Positions 14,288 to 25,716 of a DNA stretch of 64,000 nt are shown here, piece by piece. Both the position numbers and the translations under genes were made by a program. This stretch comes from Streptomyces sp. TRM68416 (GTDB lineage Bacteria; Actinomycetota; Actinomycetes; Streptomycetales; Streptomycetaceae). How positions within the stretch are numbered: position 1 is the first letter of the stretch; each line of letters opens with the position of its first letter. Below the pieces are notes generated by a model. That model was not told the origin of the DNA. It saw only the letters and a program-made list of their open reading frames with translations, and searched no databases. The stretch covers positions 233,690-297,689 of the forward strand of contig NZ_JACVWU010000008.1 in the NCBI RefSeq assembly GCF_014596915.1, in the 5' to 3' direction.

Positions 14288-15991
14288 ATGGCGAACGCAC
14301 CGGTCCAGCGCATGTCCCAGTTGATGGCGAAGACGCTGCGCGACGACCCGGCCGACGCCGAGGTCCTCAGCCACAAGCTCCTCGTCCGGGCCGGCTACGT
14401 CCGCCGTACCGCGGCCGGCATCTGGACCTGGCTGCCGCTCGGCAAGAGGGTCCTCGCCAACGTGGAGCGGATCGTCCGCGAGGAGATGGACGCGATCGGC
14501 GCCCAGGAGGTGATGCTCCCCGCCCTGCTGCCGAGGGAGCCGTACGAGGCGACCGGCCGCTGGGACGAGTACGGACCGGAGCTGTTCCGGCTCAAGGACC
14601 GCAAGGGCGGTGACTACCTCCTCGGCCCCACCCACGAGGAGATCTTCACGCTGATCGTGAAGGACCAGGCGTCCTCCTACAAGGACCTGCCGGTCATCCT
14701 CTACCAGATCCAGACCAAGTTCCGTGACGAGGCCCGGCCCCGCGCGGGCATCCTGCGCGGCCGTGAGTTCCTGATGAAGGACTCCTACTCCTTCGACCTG
14801 GAGGACGAGGGCCTCGCCCAGTCCTACGCCCTGCACCGCCAGGCGTACCAGCGGGTGTTCGAGCGCCTCGGCCTCGACTACCGCATCTGCGCCGCGACCG
14901 CGGGCGCCATGGGCGGCTCCAAGTCCGAGGAGTTCCTCGCCCCGGCCGGTGCCGGCGAGGACACCTTCGCGGACTGCCCGAACTGCGACTTCGCGGCGAA
15001 CACCGAGGCGATCACCTACGAGCTCAAGCCGGTGGACGCCGCGGCCGTCCCCGCGCTCGAGGAGATCCCCACCCCGGACACCCCGACCATCGAGACCCTC
15101 GCCGCCTCCCTCGGCGTCCCCGCCTCCGCCACGCTGAAGAACCTCCTCGTCAAGGTCGACGGCGAGATCGTCGCCGTAGGCGTGCCCGGAGACCGCGAGG
15201 TCGACATGGACAAGGTCGAGGCGCACTTCGCCCCGGCGGTCGTCGAGATGGTCACCGAGGCGGACTTCGCCGACCGCCCGGACCTGGTCCGCGGCTACGT
15301 CGGCCCGCAGGGCCTGGGCGAGAAGGTCACGTACCTCGCCGACCCGCGCGTGGCCCCCGGCACCGCCTGGATCACCGGCGCCAACAAGGAGGGCATGCAC
15401 GCCAAGAACGTCGTCGCGGGCCGCGACTTCGAGGTCGGCGAGTACGTCGACGTCGTCGTCGTCCAGGAAGGCGACCCCTGCCCGAACTGCGGCACCGGCC
15501 TCAAGCTGGACCGCGCCATCGAGATCGGCCACATCTTCCAGCTGGGCCGCAAGTACGCCGACGCCCTCAAGCTCGACGTCCTCGGCCAGCAGGGCAAGCC
15601 GGTCCGCGTCACGATGGGCTCCTACGGCATCGGCGTCTCCCGCGCCGTCGCCGCCCTCGCCGAGCAGACCGCCGACGACAAGGGCCTGTGCTGGCCCAAG
15701 GAGGTCGCCCCGGCCGACGTCCACGTGGTCGCCGCCGGCAAGGCCCTCCAGACCGAGCTCGCCCTCGACGTCTCCGAGAAGCTGTCCGCGGCCGGCCTGC
15801 GCGTCCTGTGCGACGACCGCGCGGGTGTCTCCCCGGGCGTCAAGTTCACCGACTCCGAACTCATCGGCGTCCCCCAGATCCTGGTGGCCGGCCGCCGAGC
15901 CGCCGAAGGCGTCCTGGAACTGAAGGACCGCCGCACGGGCGAGCGCGAGGAACTGACGGTCGAGGAAGCCATCGCCCGCCTGACGGCCTGA
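14288..15991 (+). CDS. proS: Prolyl-tRNA synthetase
   Basis: A 567-residue class II aminoacyl-tRNA synthetase that charges tRNA-Pro. Start ATG has GCAGGAG upstream. Class II motif 1 and 2 regions are seen in 'LGKRVLANVERIVREEMDAIGAQEVMLPAL' and 'QIQTKFRDEARPRAGILRGREFLMKDSYSF'. An inserted editing domain occupies about residues 225-400. Motif 3 lies in 'VTMGSYGIGVSRAVAALAEQ'. The anticodon-binding domain follows to the end. This is the long bacterial type with a cis-editing domain, as expected for Streptomyces. Confidence 0.97.
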   Translation: MANAPVQRMSQLMAKTLRDDPADAEVLSHKLLVRAGYVRRTAAGIWTWLPLGKRVLANVERIVREEMDAIGAQEVMLPALLPREPYEATGRWDEYGPELFRLKDRKGGDYLLGPTHEEIFTLIVKDQASSYKDLPVILYQIQTKFRDEARPRAGILRGREFLMKDSYSFDLEDEGLAQSYALHRQAYQRVFERLGLDYRICAATAGAMGGSKSEEFLAPAGAGEDTFADCPNCDFAANTEAITYELKPVDAAAVPALEEIPTPDTPTIETLAASLGVPASATLKNLLVKVDGEIVAVGVPGDREVDMDKVEAHFAPAVVEMVTEADFADRPDLVRGYVGPQGLGEKVTYLADPRVAPGTAWITGANKEGMHAKNVVAGRDFEVGEYVDVVVVQEGDPCPNCGTGLKLDRAIEIGHIFQLGRKYADALKLDVLGQQGKPVRVTMGSYGIGVSRAVAALAEQTADDKGLCWPKEVAPADVHVVAAGKALQTELALDVSEKLSAAGLRVLCDDRAGVSPGVKFTDSELIGVPQILVAGRRAAEGVLELKDRRTGEREELTVEEAIARLTA

Positions 15992-16095
15992 CCGACAGCA
16001 CCCACCACGCCGGACGGACCACCTCGGCCCGTCCGGCGCCGCCCTGCGGGCCGTGGCGACGCAGGGCCGGTTCACGAGCGCGTCGAAGTACCGAC

Positions 16096-16152
16096 GGCGT
16101 GGGACGAGAACAAGAAGCCGCTGCGCTACGCCGGTCAGCGGCATCCCACGCC
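16096..16152. other. Nested inverted repeats (possible structured RNA or terminator)
   Basis: GGCGTGGGA (16096-16104) pairs with TCCCACGCC (16144-16152). Inside it GCCGCTG (16117-16123) pairs with CAGCGGC (16136-16142). The result is a two-part stem of 57 bases about 100 bases past the proS stop. It could be a terminator or a small structured element. Confidence 0.4.
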
Positions 16153-16250
16153 CCCATGGCCGGCGGCCTCGCGCCGGCCCGCAGCGTGCACAGGCTGCTG
16201 CCATCCCCCGAGGACCCGCAGTGGTAGCCAGCTCACGCGCGAGCGCCGGA

Positions 16251-16311
16251 ACCAGCCCCTCCGGCGATTGAGGACGAGGCCCGTTCAGGGCCGAAGCGGG
16301 GGACGGGGGGC
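16251..16311. repeat. Streptomyces dispersed repeat (CCAGCCCCTCCGGCGATTGAGGA type)
   Basis: The bases CAGCCCCTCCGGCGATTGAG, then GACGAGGCCCGTTCAGGGCC and a G-run, correspond to a widespread short Streptomyces intergenic sequence that I recognise from many genomes. It lies between two convergent genes. Confidence 0.6.
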
Positions 16312-16339
16312 AGCAGCACCGGACGCCGGCTCCGGCGCC

Positions 16340-17242
16340 TTACAGCCACGCCGCGAACTCCAGCAGCAGCTCCGAGTCGCCCGGCCGCCCCACCCGTAGA
16401 GCCCGCACGCCGGACTCCACGGCCCGGAACAGCGTCCAGCCCCGCAGGCGCTCCTGGTCGACGTCCAGGGACTCCGCGAGCCGTTTCACCCGGCGGCGGG
16501 TGGTCGCCGCGCCCGACGGTGAGGCGATCAGGTCCTCGACGCGGTCGCGCACCAGGCGGGCGAGGTCGAAGGCGCATTCGCCGACCACGGGGTCCGGGCC
16601 CACGGCCAGCCACGGCATCCGTTCGCCGGCGAGCACCTTGCTCTGGCGGAAGGTGCCGTGCAGGAGCCGGTGTTCCGGGGGCGCGGCCAGCAGTTCCGCA
16701 CGGGCCGCGAGCGCCGCCTCCACCAGCGGCGCGACCTGCGCCTCGGCCTCCGCGCCCGCCCGCATCGCCGCCGCCTGCCGACCGGTCCGCTCGGCCACCG
16801 TCTCGAAGGACTGGTCGTCCGGGGGCTCCACCCAGAGCCGCCGCAGCGTGCCCGCGGCCTCCAGCAGGGCCTTCGCCTCGGGCAGCGACCGCACCGAGAC
16901 GTCGGGATGCAGCCGCTCCAGCAGCAGCACCCCCTCGGTCACCGTCCCCGCTTCGAGCAGCTGTACGGCGCCCAGGCCGGCCCAGTGCGCCAGGGCGGCC
17001 CGCTCGCTCTCGGGGCGGGCCCGGGGAGGGGCCACCTTCAGCACGGCCGGCGTTCCGTCCGCCCGGCGCACCAGCGCGACGAGGCTGCTGCGCCCGCCGG
17101 GCATCTGCACCCGCTCCACGGTCAACTCGCGTAGCGCGACGGCCTGCCCCACCGTCTCGGGCAGCTTCTCCAGCCAGCCGCCGGCGTCCGGTGCCGTCTC
17201 ACCGAGCGCCCTGACCAGACGCTGCGGCGGTTCGAAAGCCAT
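16340..17242 (-). CDS. Aminoglycoside phosphotransferase-fold protein, probably inactive
   Basis: A 300-residue protein of the APH(6)/hydroxyurea phosphotransferase type. Family landmarks are present: 'AVLKVAPPRA' (ATP-binding Lys region), 'LLLERLHPDVSVRSL', and 'WLAVGPDPVVGECAFDLARLVRDRVEDL' near residues 210-235. The catalytic sites are altered, however. The Brenner motif, normally HGDxxxxN, reads 'HGTFRQSKVL' (about residue 194), losing both Asp and Asn, and the metal-binding Asp before PxP (normally D-P-K-P) is Gly in 'VGPDP'. I infer a pseudokinase with a binding or regulatory role rather than a resistance enzyme. It is the first gene of a minus-strand group or monocistronic; two small genes lie upstream on the same strand. 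Confidence 0.8.
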   Translation of the reverse strand: MAFEPPQRLVRALGETAPDAGGWLEKLPETVGQAVALRELTVERVQMPGGRSSLVALVRRADGTPAVLKVAPPRARPESERAALAHWAGLGAVQLLEAGTVTEGVLLLERLHPDVSVRSLPEAKALLEAAGTLRRLWVEPPDDQSFETVAERTGRQAAAMRAGAEAEAQVAPLVEAALAARAELLAAPPEHRLLHGTFRQSKVLAGERMPWLAVGPDPVVGECAFDLARLVRDRVEDLIASPSGAATTRRRVKRLAESLDVDQERLRGWTLFRAVESGVRALRVGRPGDSELLLEFAAWL

Positions 17243-17279
17243 ACGCGAGTGTGTCCTTTCGGGTAGGCGTCACCTTGCG

Positions 17280-17747
17280 TCACCTTGTGGGCGTCGCCGG
17301 GGCCGAGGCAGCGGTGGCCGCCCGTTCGGCGAGCCCAGGGAAGGCTACGCTCTCGCCGCGCCAGCGCACCGCCCGCACCGCCGCCCCCCGCAGCGCCTCC
17401 GCCGCCGTACGCCGCCGCTCGCCGCTGGACGCCCGCACCAGGTCGGAGTAGACCCCGGCCACCCGGTCCTCCAGCTCGGCGGCCAGCCGCACCGCGGCGG
17501 CCGAGTCCGGCACCGCGAACGGCAGCGCGTACCCGGCTTCCGCCGCCACCGGCCGTCCGCCCAGATCCCGCACCTCACGCACCAGGGCGTCCCGCCGGGC
17601 CCGATGGGCGTCGTACGCCTCGCGGGCCTCGCCGCGCCGCCCCTCATGGATCCGGCCGCCGACGACGCCGTAGCCGTAGACCGCCGCGTGCTCGGCCGCC
17701 AGCGCCGCCTGGAGCGCGGTCAGCTCCTCGTCCTTCGCCTTGCTCAT
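17280..17747 (-). CDS. Ferritin-like DUF4439 protein
   Basis: A 155-residue, almost all-helical protein. 'ELTALQAALAAEHAAVYGYGVVGGRI' and 'AREAYDAHRARRDALVREVRDLGG' are typical of the ferritin-like DUF4439 domain common in Streptomyces; Glu/His residues are spaced as in four-helix bundles. The metal content and function are unknown. I use the ATG at 17747; a GTG two codons upstream is equally placed relative to GGTGGA. The upstream lipoprotein gene ends within about 45 bases, and a longer reading frame here would overlap it, so the two are likely one transcript. Confidence 0.7.
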   Translation of the reverse strand: MSKAKDEELTALQAALAAEHAAVYGYGVVGGRIHEGRRGEAREAYDAHRARRDALVREVRDLGGRPVAAEAGYALPFAVPDSAAAVRLAAELEDRVAGVYSDLVRASSGERRRTAAEALRGAAVRAVRWRGESVAFPGLAERAATAASAPATPTR

Positions 17748-17790
17748 CCTCACCGTCCACCCGTCAGCAGAAGCGGGGCGTGCGCCTCGC

Positions 17791-18312
17791 TCACCGCGCA
17801 CCCTCCGTCAGCAGGAACACGTGCGCCGCCCCGGCCGCCGCCACGGACGCCAGCAGCCGGGCCGACTCGCCGGGCAGGCCGAGCAGCGCCTCGGTGCGCC
17901 GGTCCGCGAGGGCGCGCTCGTCGGCGGCGAGGGAGGCGAGGGCCGCCTTCTCGTCGGCCGGTACGACAGCGGGCGCCGCCGGTGCCGAGGCCGGCCCGGA
18001 CGGCGGGACCGGCCGCGCGGCCGTCCCGCCGAACGCCTCCGCGTGCCGTACCGTTTCCGCCCGCAGCGGCCGCAGCCGCTCCGCCAGCGCGGGATGCGCG
18101 GCGATCACGGCGTCGTACCGCTCCACCAGCTCCGCACTGTCCCGCGCCGCACGCGCGCGTGCCCGGTCGGCGGCCGACGGACTGCCGCCCGTGCCACCGG
18201 AGTCGTCGGATCCGCCGGAACACCCCACGAGCAGGGCACCACCGGCGACCGAGACGAGCAGGCTCCTTCTCCGCGGCCCCGAGGGCACGCGCGACGGTGG
18301 GGGAAACGGCAC
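17791..18312 (-). CDS. Predicted lipoprotein (possible Tat substrate)
   Basis: A 173-residue protein whose N-terminus has 'GPRRRSLLVSVAGGALLVGC'. This is a charged region with Arg-Arg, a hydrophobic core, and an L-V-G-C lipobox with Cys near residue 31, so it should be exported and lipid-anchored; the RR pair makes Tat export possible. The mature part is Ala/Glu-rich and helical ('AERLRPLRAETVRHAEAFGG', 'ADEKAALASLAADERALADRRTEALLG'). No named family is recognised. It forms a small minus-strand group with the ferritin-like gene and faces away from rimP. Confidence 0.75.
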   Translation of the reverse strand: MPFPPPSRVPSGPRRRSLLVSVAGGALLVGCSGGSDDSGGTGGSPSAADRARARAARDSAELVERYDAVIAAHPALAERLRPLRAETVRHAEAFGGTAARPVPPSGPASAPAAPAVVPADEKAALASLAADERALADRRTEALLGLPGESARLLASVAAAGAAHVFLLTEGAR

Positions 18313-18508
18313 GACAGACGTCCTCGGATGCTCGTACGACGGAAGAGGGCGGCACGCCCGTGATCACGGTACCCGCGGACACGGCCCCGACCACTCACCG
18401 GCACCTGTCCGCCGCCCGGTGGACGGCAACACACCCCCGGACCGGATACCCTTTGACCAGACACGCGCCCCATCCCACAACAGCACACGCGGCCGAGGAG
18501 TCACCCGG

Positions 18509-19018
18509 ATGAGCACCACCCAGAGCGAGAGGCTGCGAGAACTGCTCGAACCGCTCGTCACCTCCCAGGGCCTGGATCTCGAAGAGATCGCCGTGGACTC
18601 CGTCGGACGCAAGAGAGTGCTGAGCGTCGTCGTCGACTCCGACACCGGTGCGGACCTGGACCGGATCGCCGATGTGAGCCGCGCGCTCTCGGCGAAGCTC
18701 GACGAGACGGACGCGATGGGCGAGGGCGAGTACACCCTCGAAGTGGGCACCCCCGGTGCGGAGCGTGAGCTCAAGGAGCACCGGCACTACGTACGCGCCG
18801 TCGACCGCCTGGTGAAGTTCCGGCTCACCGAGGGCGGAGACCTGGTCGCCAGGATCCTGGCCGTGGACGAGGACGGCGTCGATCTGGAAGTCCCCGGTGT
18901 GAAGGGCCGCAAGGCCACCAGCCGCAGGCTCGCCTTCGCCGACATCGCCAAGGCCCGCGTCCAGGTCGAGTTCAACCGCAAGGACAAGAAGGACGTTAAG
19001 GAAGAGGAGGAGGCGTAG
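18509..19018 (+). CDS. rimP: Ribosome maturation factor RimP
   Basis: A 169-residue protein required for 30S subunit maturation. 'LEEIAVDSVGRKRVLSVVVDSDTGADLDRIADVSRALSAKLDE' is the N-terminal alpha/beta domain, and 'YTLEVGTPGAERELKEHRHYVRAVDRLVKF' is the RimP signature leading into the C-terminal SH3-like domain. The tail is rich in Lys and Glu ('NRKDKKDVKEEEEA'). The ATG at 18509 has CGAGGAG about 10 bases upstream. The gene opens the nusA-infB operon, 2 bases before nusA; an upstream region of 196 bases separates it from the divergent lipoprotein gene. Confidence 0.96.
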   Translation: MSTTQSERLRELLEPLVTSQGLDLEEIAVDSVGRKRVLSVVVDSDTGADLDRIADVSRALSAKLDETDAMGEGEYTLEVGTPGAERELKEHRHYVRAVDRLVKFRLTEGGDLVARILAVDEDGVDLEVPGVKGRKATSRRLAFADIAKARVQVEFNRKDKKDVKEEEEA

Positions 19019-19020
19019 CC

Positions 19021-20007
19021 GTGGACATCGACATGAGTGCCCTGCGGGGCTTGGTTCGGGAGAAGGAGATCTCCTTCGACCTGCTGGTCGAGGCGATCGA
19101 GTCGGCCCTCCTCATCGCCTACCACCGCACCGAGGGAAGCCGCCGTCACGCGCGCGTGGAGCTCAACCGGGAGACCGGGCATGTGACCGTGTGGGCGAAG
19201 GAGGACCCCGAGGACCTCGACGAGGGCCAGGAGCCCCGCGAGTTCGACGACACCCCGTCCGGGTTCGGCCGTATCGCCGCCACCACCGCCAAGCAGGTCA
19301 TCCTGCAGCGGCTGCGCGACGCCGAGGACGACGCGACGCTCGGCGAGTACGCCGGCCGCGAGGGCGACATCGTCACCGGCGTGGTCCAGCAGGGCCGCGA
19401 CCCCAAGAACGTGCTCGTGGACATCGGCAAGCTGGAGGCCATCCTGCCGGTGCAGGAGCAGGTCCCCGGCGAGACCTACCCGCACGGCATGCGCCTGCGC
19501 AGTTACGTCGTACGGGTGGCCAAGGGCGTCCGCGGCCCGTCCGTGACCCTCTCCCGCACCCACCCCAACCTGGTGAAGAAGCTCTTCGCCCTGGAGGTGC
19601 CGGAGATCGCCGACGGCTCCGTCGAGATCGCCGCCATCGCCCGCGAGGCCGGCCACCGCACCAAGATCGCCGTACGGTCCACCCGCTCCGGCCTGAACGC
19701 CAAGGGCGCCTGCATCGGCCCCATGGGCGGCCGTGTGCGCAATGTCATGGGCGAGCTGAACGGTGAGAAGATCGACATCGTCGACTGGTCGGACGACCCG
19801 GCCGAGATGGTGGCGAACGCCCTCTCGCCGGCCCGCGTCTCCAAGGTGGAGGTCGTGGACATGGCGGCCCGTTCCGCGCGCGTGACCGTGCCGGACTACC
19901 AGCTGTCGCTGGCGATCGGCAAGGAAGGGCAGAACGCCCGTCTCGCGGCCCGGCTCACCGGCTGGCGGATCGACATCCGCCCGGACACGGAGCAGACCGG
20001 GGAATAG
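19021..20007 (+). CDS. nusA: Transcription termination/antitermination factor NusA
   Basis: A 328-residue RNA polymerase-binding protein. It has the N-terminal polymerase-binding domain (about 1-130), an S1 domain ('GDIVTGVVQQGRDPKNVLVDIGKLEAILP'), then two KH domains ('GLNAKGACIGPMGGRVRNVMGELNGEKIDIVDW' and 'LSLAIGKEGQNARLAARLTGWRIDI'). It ends right after KH2, without the C-terminal acidic repeats found in Gammaproteobacteria, which is normal for actinobacteria. The GTG start follows AGGAAGAGGAGGAGG at the end of rimP. Confidence 0.97.
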   Translation: MDIDMSALRGLVREKEISFDLLVEAIESALLIAYHRTEGSRRHARVELNRETGHVTVWAKEDPEDLDEGQEPREFDDTPSGFGRIAATTAKQVILQRLRDAEDDATLGEYAGREGDIVTGVVQQGRDPKNVLVDIGKLEAILPVQEQVPGETYPHGMRLRSYVVRVAKGVRGPSVTLSRTHPNLVKKLFALEVPEIADGSVEIAAIAREAGHRTKIAVRSTRSGLNAKGACIGPMGGRVRNVMGELNGEKIDIVDWSDDPAEMVANALSPARVSKVEVVDMAARSARVTVPDYQLSLAIGKEGQNARLAARLTGWRIDIRPDTEQTGE

Positions 20008-20109
20008 ATCTGAGCCGCAGGTGGCTGAGATCACGACAGTTCTGTGCGCGGCAACTGTTCGAATCCTGACCCGAAGGGGTGAGGTCGGTACGGGGAGGTA
20101 GACTTAAGG

Positions 20110-20388
20110 GTGTCTGGCCGGACGCGAGCCCGTGCATGCCCTGAGCGCACCTGTGTGGGGTGTCGGGAGCGAGCGGCCAAGAAGGACTTGCTGCGGATCG
20201 TGGCGATTAAGGACGAGTGCGTCCCCGATCATCGCGGTACGCTGCCCGGCCGGGGTGCGTATGTGCACCCCGCCCTGGTCTGTCTCGACCTGGCGGTACG
20301 CCGTCGGGCGCTGCCACGGGCGCTGCGCGCCCCGGGAGCGCTCGACACCATGGCGTTGCGCCACTACGTCGAGCAGGCAACACCGTAA
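20110..20388 (+). CDS. ylxR: YlxR/RnpM family RNA-binding protein (DUF448)
   Basis: A 92-residue basic protein. 'RTCVGCRERAAKKDLLRIV' and 'GRGAYVHPALVCLDLAVRRRALPRALR' are the YlxR signature, including the Cys residues. Members bind RNA; in Bacillus the protein modulates RNase P. The GTG start is used because it begins the conserved region with GGGGAGG 11 bases upstream. It sits in its usual place between nusA and infB. Confidence 0.9.
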   Translation: MSGRTRARACPERTCVGCRERAAKKDLLRIVAIKDECVPDHRGTLPGRGAYVHPALVCLDLAVRRRALPRALRAPGALDTMALRHYVEQATP

Positions 20389-20535
20389 GAAGCGTCGCGC
20401 GGAACCCCCGTGCGGCCCAGGTACCCCGCGAGTTGGAAGTAGGTCGAGATTGCGATGAGCACTCGATGAGCACGCGATGAGTACGCCCATGAAGTAGCGA
20501 CGGTCCGGCTGCAACCCGGACCTAAAAGGAGCGAA

Positions 20536-23631
<3,096 letters not shown>

Positions 23632-23643
23632 CCTGACACGCGA

Positions 23644-23686
23644 CCGGGGCCGGTCGGCGGAAGTTATTTCCGTCGATCGGCCCCGG
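23644..23686 (+). terminator. Hairpin terminator after infB
   Basis: CCGGGGCCG (23644-23652) pairs with CGGCCCCGG (23678-23686), and the stem continues inward for about 8 more pairs including G-U pairs, with an A/T-rich loop at 23661-23669. It begins 12 bases past the infB stop. Confidence 0.65.
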
Positions 23687-23765
23687 CCGTTGCGTGTACG
23701 GTTCCCGTATCGGCGTCGATGCGTGGCGCCCGTACCCCGAACCGGCGGGACATCCGGATACACAC

Positions 23766-24059
23766 ATGTATGTGGGGACTCTGTCCTTCGACCTGCTTCT
23801 CGGCGACGTGCACTCGCTCAAGGAGAAGCGCTCTCTCGTCCGTCCGATCGTGGCCGAGCTCCAGCGCAAGTACGCGGTGAGCGCGGCGGAGACGGGCAAC
23901 CAGGACCTGCACCGCCGGGCCGAGATCGGGCTCGCGATGGTCTCCGGGGACGCGGGACACCTCTCCGACGTACTGGACCGCTGCGAGCGGCTGGTCGCCG
24001 GACGGCCCGAGGTGGAACTGCTCTCGGTTCGACGCAGGCTCCACAGCGACGAAGACTGA
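23766..24059 (+). CDS. DUF503 family protein
   Basis: A 97-residue protein, 'MYVGTLSFDLLLGDVHSLKEKRSLVRPIVAELQRK...', which is the DUF503 (YlxP-like) family found between infB and rbfA in many Gram-positive bacteria. A role in ribosome maturation has been suggested for relatives, but none is proven here. The ATG at 23766 is chosen because the conserved family starts there; a longer frame adds an unrelated N-terminus. It ends 49 bases before rbfA. Confidence 0.88.
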   Translation: MYVGTLSFDLLLGDVHSLKEKRSLVRPIVAELQRKYAVSAAETGNQDLHRRAEIGLAMVSGDAGHLSDVLDRCERLVAGRPEVELLSVRRRLHSDED

Positions 24060-24108
24060 TGCAAGAAGCAAGAACTTGCAGGAAGCAAGAACTTAAGGAG
24101 ACGGACCA

Positions 24109-24555
24109 GTGGCCGACAACGCGCGGGCGAAAAGGCTGGCGGACCTCATCCGGGAGGTGGTGGCCCAGAAGCTGCAGCGCGGGATCAAGGACCCGCGGCT
24201 CGGCTCGCACGTCACCATCACGGACACCCGGGTCACGGGTGACCTGCGGGAGGCGACCGTCTTCTACACGGTGTACGGCGACGACGAGGACCGGAAGGCC
24301 GCGGCCGCCGGTCTTGAGAGCGCCAAGGGCGTGCTCCGCAGCGCGGTCGGCGCGGCGGCGGGCGTGAAGTTCACCCCGACGCTCACCTTCGTGGCCGACG
24401 CGCTGCCCGACACCGCCCGGACCATCGAGGACCTCCTCGACAAGGCCCGCCAGTCCGACGAGAAGGTGCGCGAGGTCTCGGCCGGCGCCACCTACGCCGG
24501 TGAGGCGGACCCGTACAAGAAGCCGGGCGAGGACGAGGACGACACCGCCGAATGA
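24109..24555 (+). CDS. rbfA: Ribosome-binding factor A
   Basis: A 148-residue 30S maturation factor. 'ADNARAKRLADLIREVVAQKLQRGIKDPRLGSHVTITDTRVTGDLREATVFYTVYG' is the KH-fold RbfA signature. The C-terminal tail is acidic and disordered ('GEDEDDTAE'). The GTG start has AAGGAG upstream. A 13-bp direct repeat (GAAGCAAGAACTT at 24065 and 24082) lies just before the ribosome binding site. The stop overlaps the truB start. Confidence 0.96.
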   Translation: MADNARAKRLADLIREVVAQKLQRGIKDPRLGSHVTITDTRVTGDLREATVFYTVYGDDEDRKAAAAGLESAKGVLRSAVGAAAGVKFTPTLTFVADALPDTARTIEDLLDKARQSDEKVREVSAGATYAGEADPYKKPGEDEDDTAE

Positions 24556-25457
24556 CCCAGCAGAACCGGACGCCCGACGGGCTTGTCATCGTCGACAAGC
24601 CGTCGGGCTTCACCTCGCACGACGTGGTCGCCAAGATGCGCGGAATCGCCAGGACCCGCCGCGTCGGCCACGCGGGCACCCTCGACCCCATGGCGACGGG
24701 CGTGCTCGTCCTCGGCGTCGAGAAGGCCACCAAGCTCCTCGGGCACCTCGCGCTGACCGAGAAGGAGTACCTGGGCACGATCCGGCTCGGCCAGACGACC
24801 CTGACCGACGACGCTGAGGGCGAGATCACGGGGTGCGCGGACGCCTCGAAGGTCACCCGCGACGCCGTCGACGCCGGGATCGCCAAGCTGACCGGCGACA
24901 TCATGCAGGTGCCGTCCAAGGTCAGCGCCATCAAGATCGACGGCGTGCGCTCCTACAAGCGGGCCCGCGAGGGCGAGGACTTCGAGATCCCGGCCAGGCC
25001 CGTCTCGATCTCCTCGTTCACGGTCTACGACATCCGTGACGCCGTCGCCGAGGACGGCACCCCCGTCCTCGACCTGGTCGTGTCGGTCGTCTGCTCCTCC
25101 GGCACCTACATCCGGGCGCTCGCCCGCGACCTGGGCGCCGACCTCGGCGTCGGCGGCCACCTCACGGCGCTGCGCCGCACCCGCGTCGGCCCGTACAAGC
25201 TGGACGCGGCGAAGACGCTGGACCAGCTCCAGCAGGAGCTGACGGTGATGCCGATCGCCGAGGCCGCCGCGGCCGCGTTCCCCCGCTGGGACGTGGACAC
25301 CAAGCGGGCCCGCCTCCTCCTCAACGGAGTGCGGCTCGACATGCCCGACGAGTACGCGGGATCCGGCGCCGTGGCCGTCTTCGACCCCGAGGGCCGCTTC
25401 CTCGCCCTCGTCGAGGAGCACAAGGGCAAGGCGAAGAGCCTGGCCGTCTTCGGCTGA
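24552..25457 (+). CDS. truB: tRNA pseudouridine(55) synthase
   Basis: A 301-residue enzyme that makes pseudouridine-55 in the T loop of tRNAs. 'GHAGTLDPMATGVLVLG' near residue 40 contains the catalytic Asp (about 46). 'KEYLGTIRLGQTTLTDDAEGEI', 'MQVPSKVSAIKIDGVRSYKRAREG' and 'CSSGTYIRALARDLGADLGVGGHLTALRRTRVGP' are further TruB motifs. The PUA-like C-terminal region follows. The ATG overlaps the rbfA stop (ATGA), indicating coupling. A strong hairpin follows the gene, so it probably ends the operon. Confidence 0.97.
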   Translation: MTQQNRTPDGLVIVDKPSGFTSHDVVAKMRGIARTRRVGHAGTLDPMATGVLVLGVEKATKLLGHLALTEKEYLGTIRLGQTTLTDDAEGEITGCADASKVTRDAVDAGIAKLTGDIMQVPSKVSAIKIDGVRSYKRAREGEDFEIPARPVSISSFTVYDIRDAVAEDGTPVLDLVVSVVCSSGTYIRALARDLGADLGVGGHLTALRRTRVGPYKLDAAKTLDQLQQELTVMPIAEAAAAAFPRWDVDTKRARLLLNGVRLDMPDEYAGSGAVAVFDPEGRFLALVEEHKGKAKSLAVFG

Positions 25458-25485
25458 TGTCCGTCGGCTGACGTCCTTCGCCCGC

Positions 25486-25532
25486 CCGTGGAGCGGCGCG
25501 CACGGGGTGGTTCGCTGCCCGCCGCTCCACGG
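25486..25532 (+). terminator. Hairpin terminator after truB
   Basis: CCGTGGAGCGGCG (25486-25498) pairs perfectly with CGCCGCTCCACGG (25520-25532), a 13-bp stem with a 21-base loop, 29 bases past the stop. The rest of the gap to 25716 contains no clear gene. Confidence 0.65.
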
Positions 25533-25716
25533 TCCCCCCTCGGTTCCCCCACCCCTAGGGTGTATCCATCCGTCCCCTTCCATTCACCCGTCCGGGCAGG
25601 CGCTCGGAGTGAACCGAGGGAGCGGAAGGGGGCGCGTTCGCCGCGCGATCTGTCCCGCTGATCACCCCCCGCCTACCGTCGAATACAGGCACGGCTGCAC
25701 GGCGGGAGGTTCGACC

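Larger units (their letters stand above)
15992..16339. other. Gene-free gap between proS and the convergent kinase-like gene
   Basis: About 350 bases with no convincing gene. It contains a nested inverted repeat (16096-16152) and a common dispersed repeat (16251-16311). One frame around 16070-16150 reads like a short protein fragment ('VPTAWDENKKPLRYAG') but has no start, no ribosome binding site and no extension, so it may be a gene remnant. Confidence 0.5.

Noticed and set aside
16340..17242. Aminoglycoside resistance gene
   Set aside because: Catalytic Asp and Asn and the metal-binding Asp are missing, and the context is chromosomal core.
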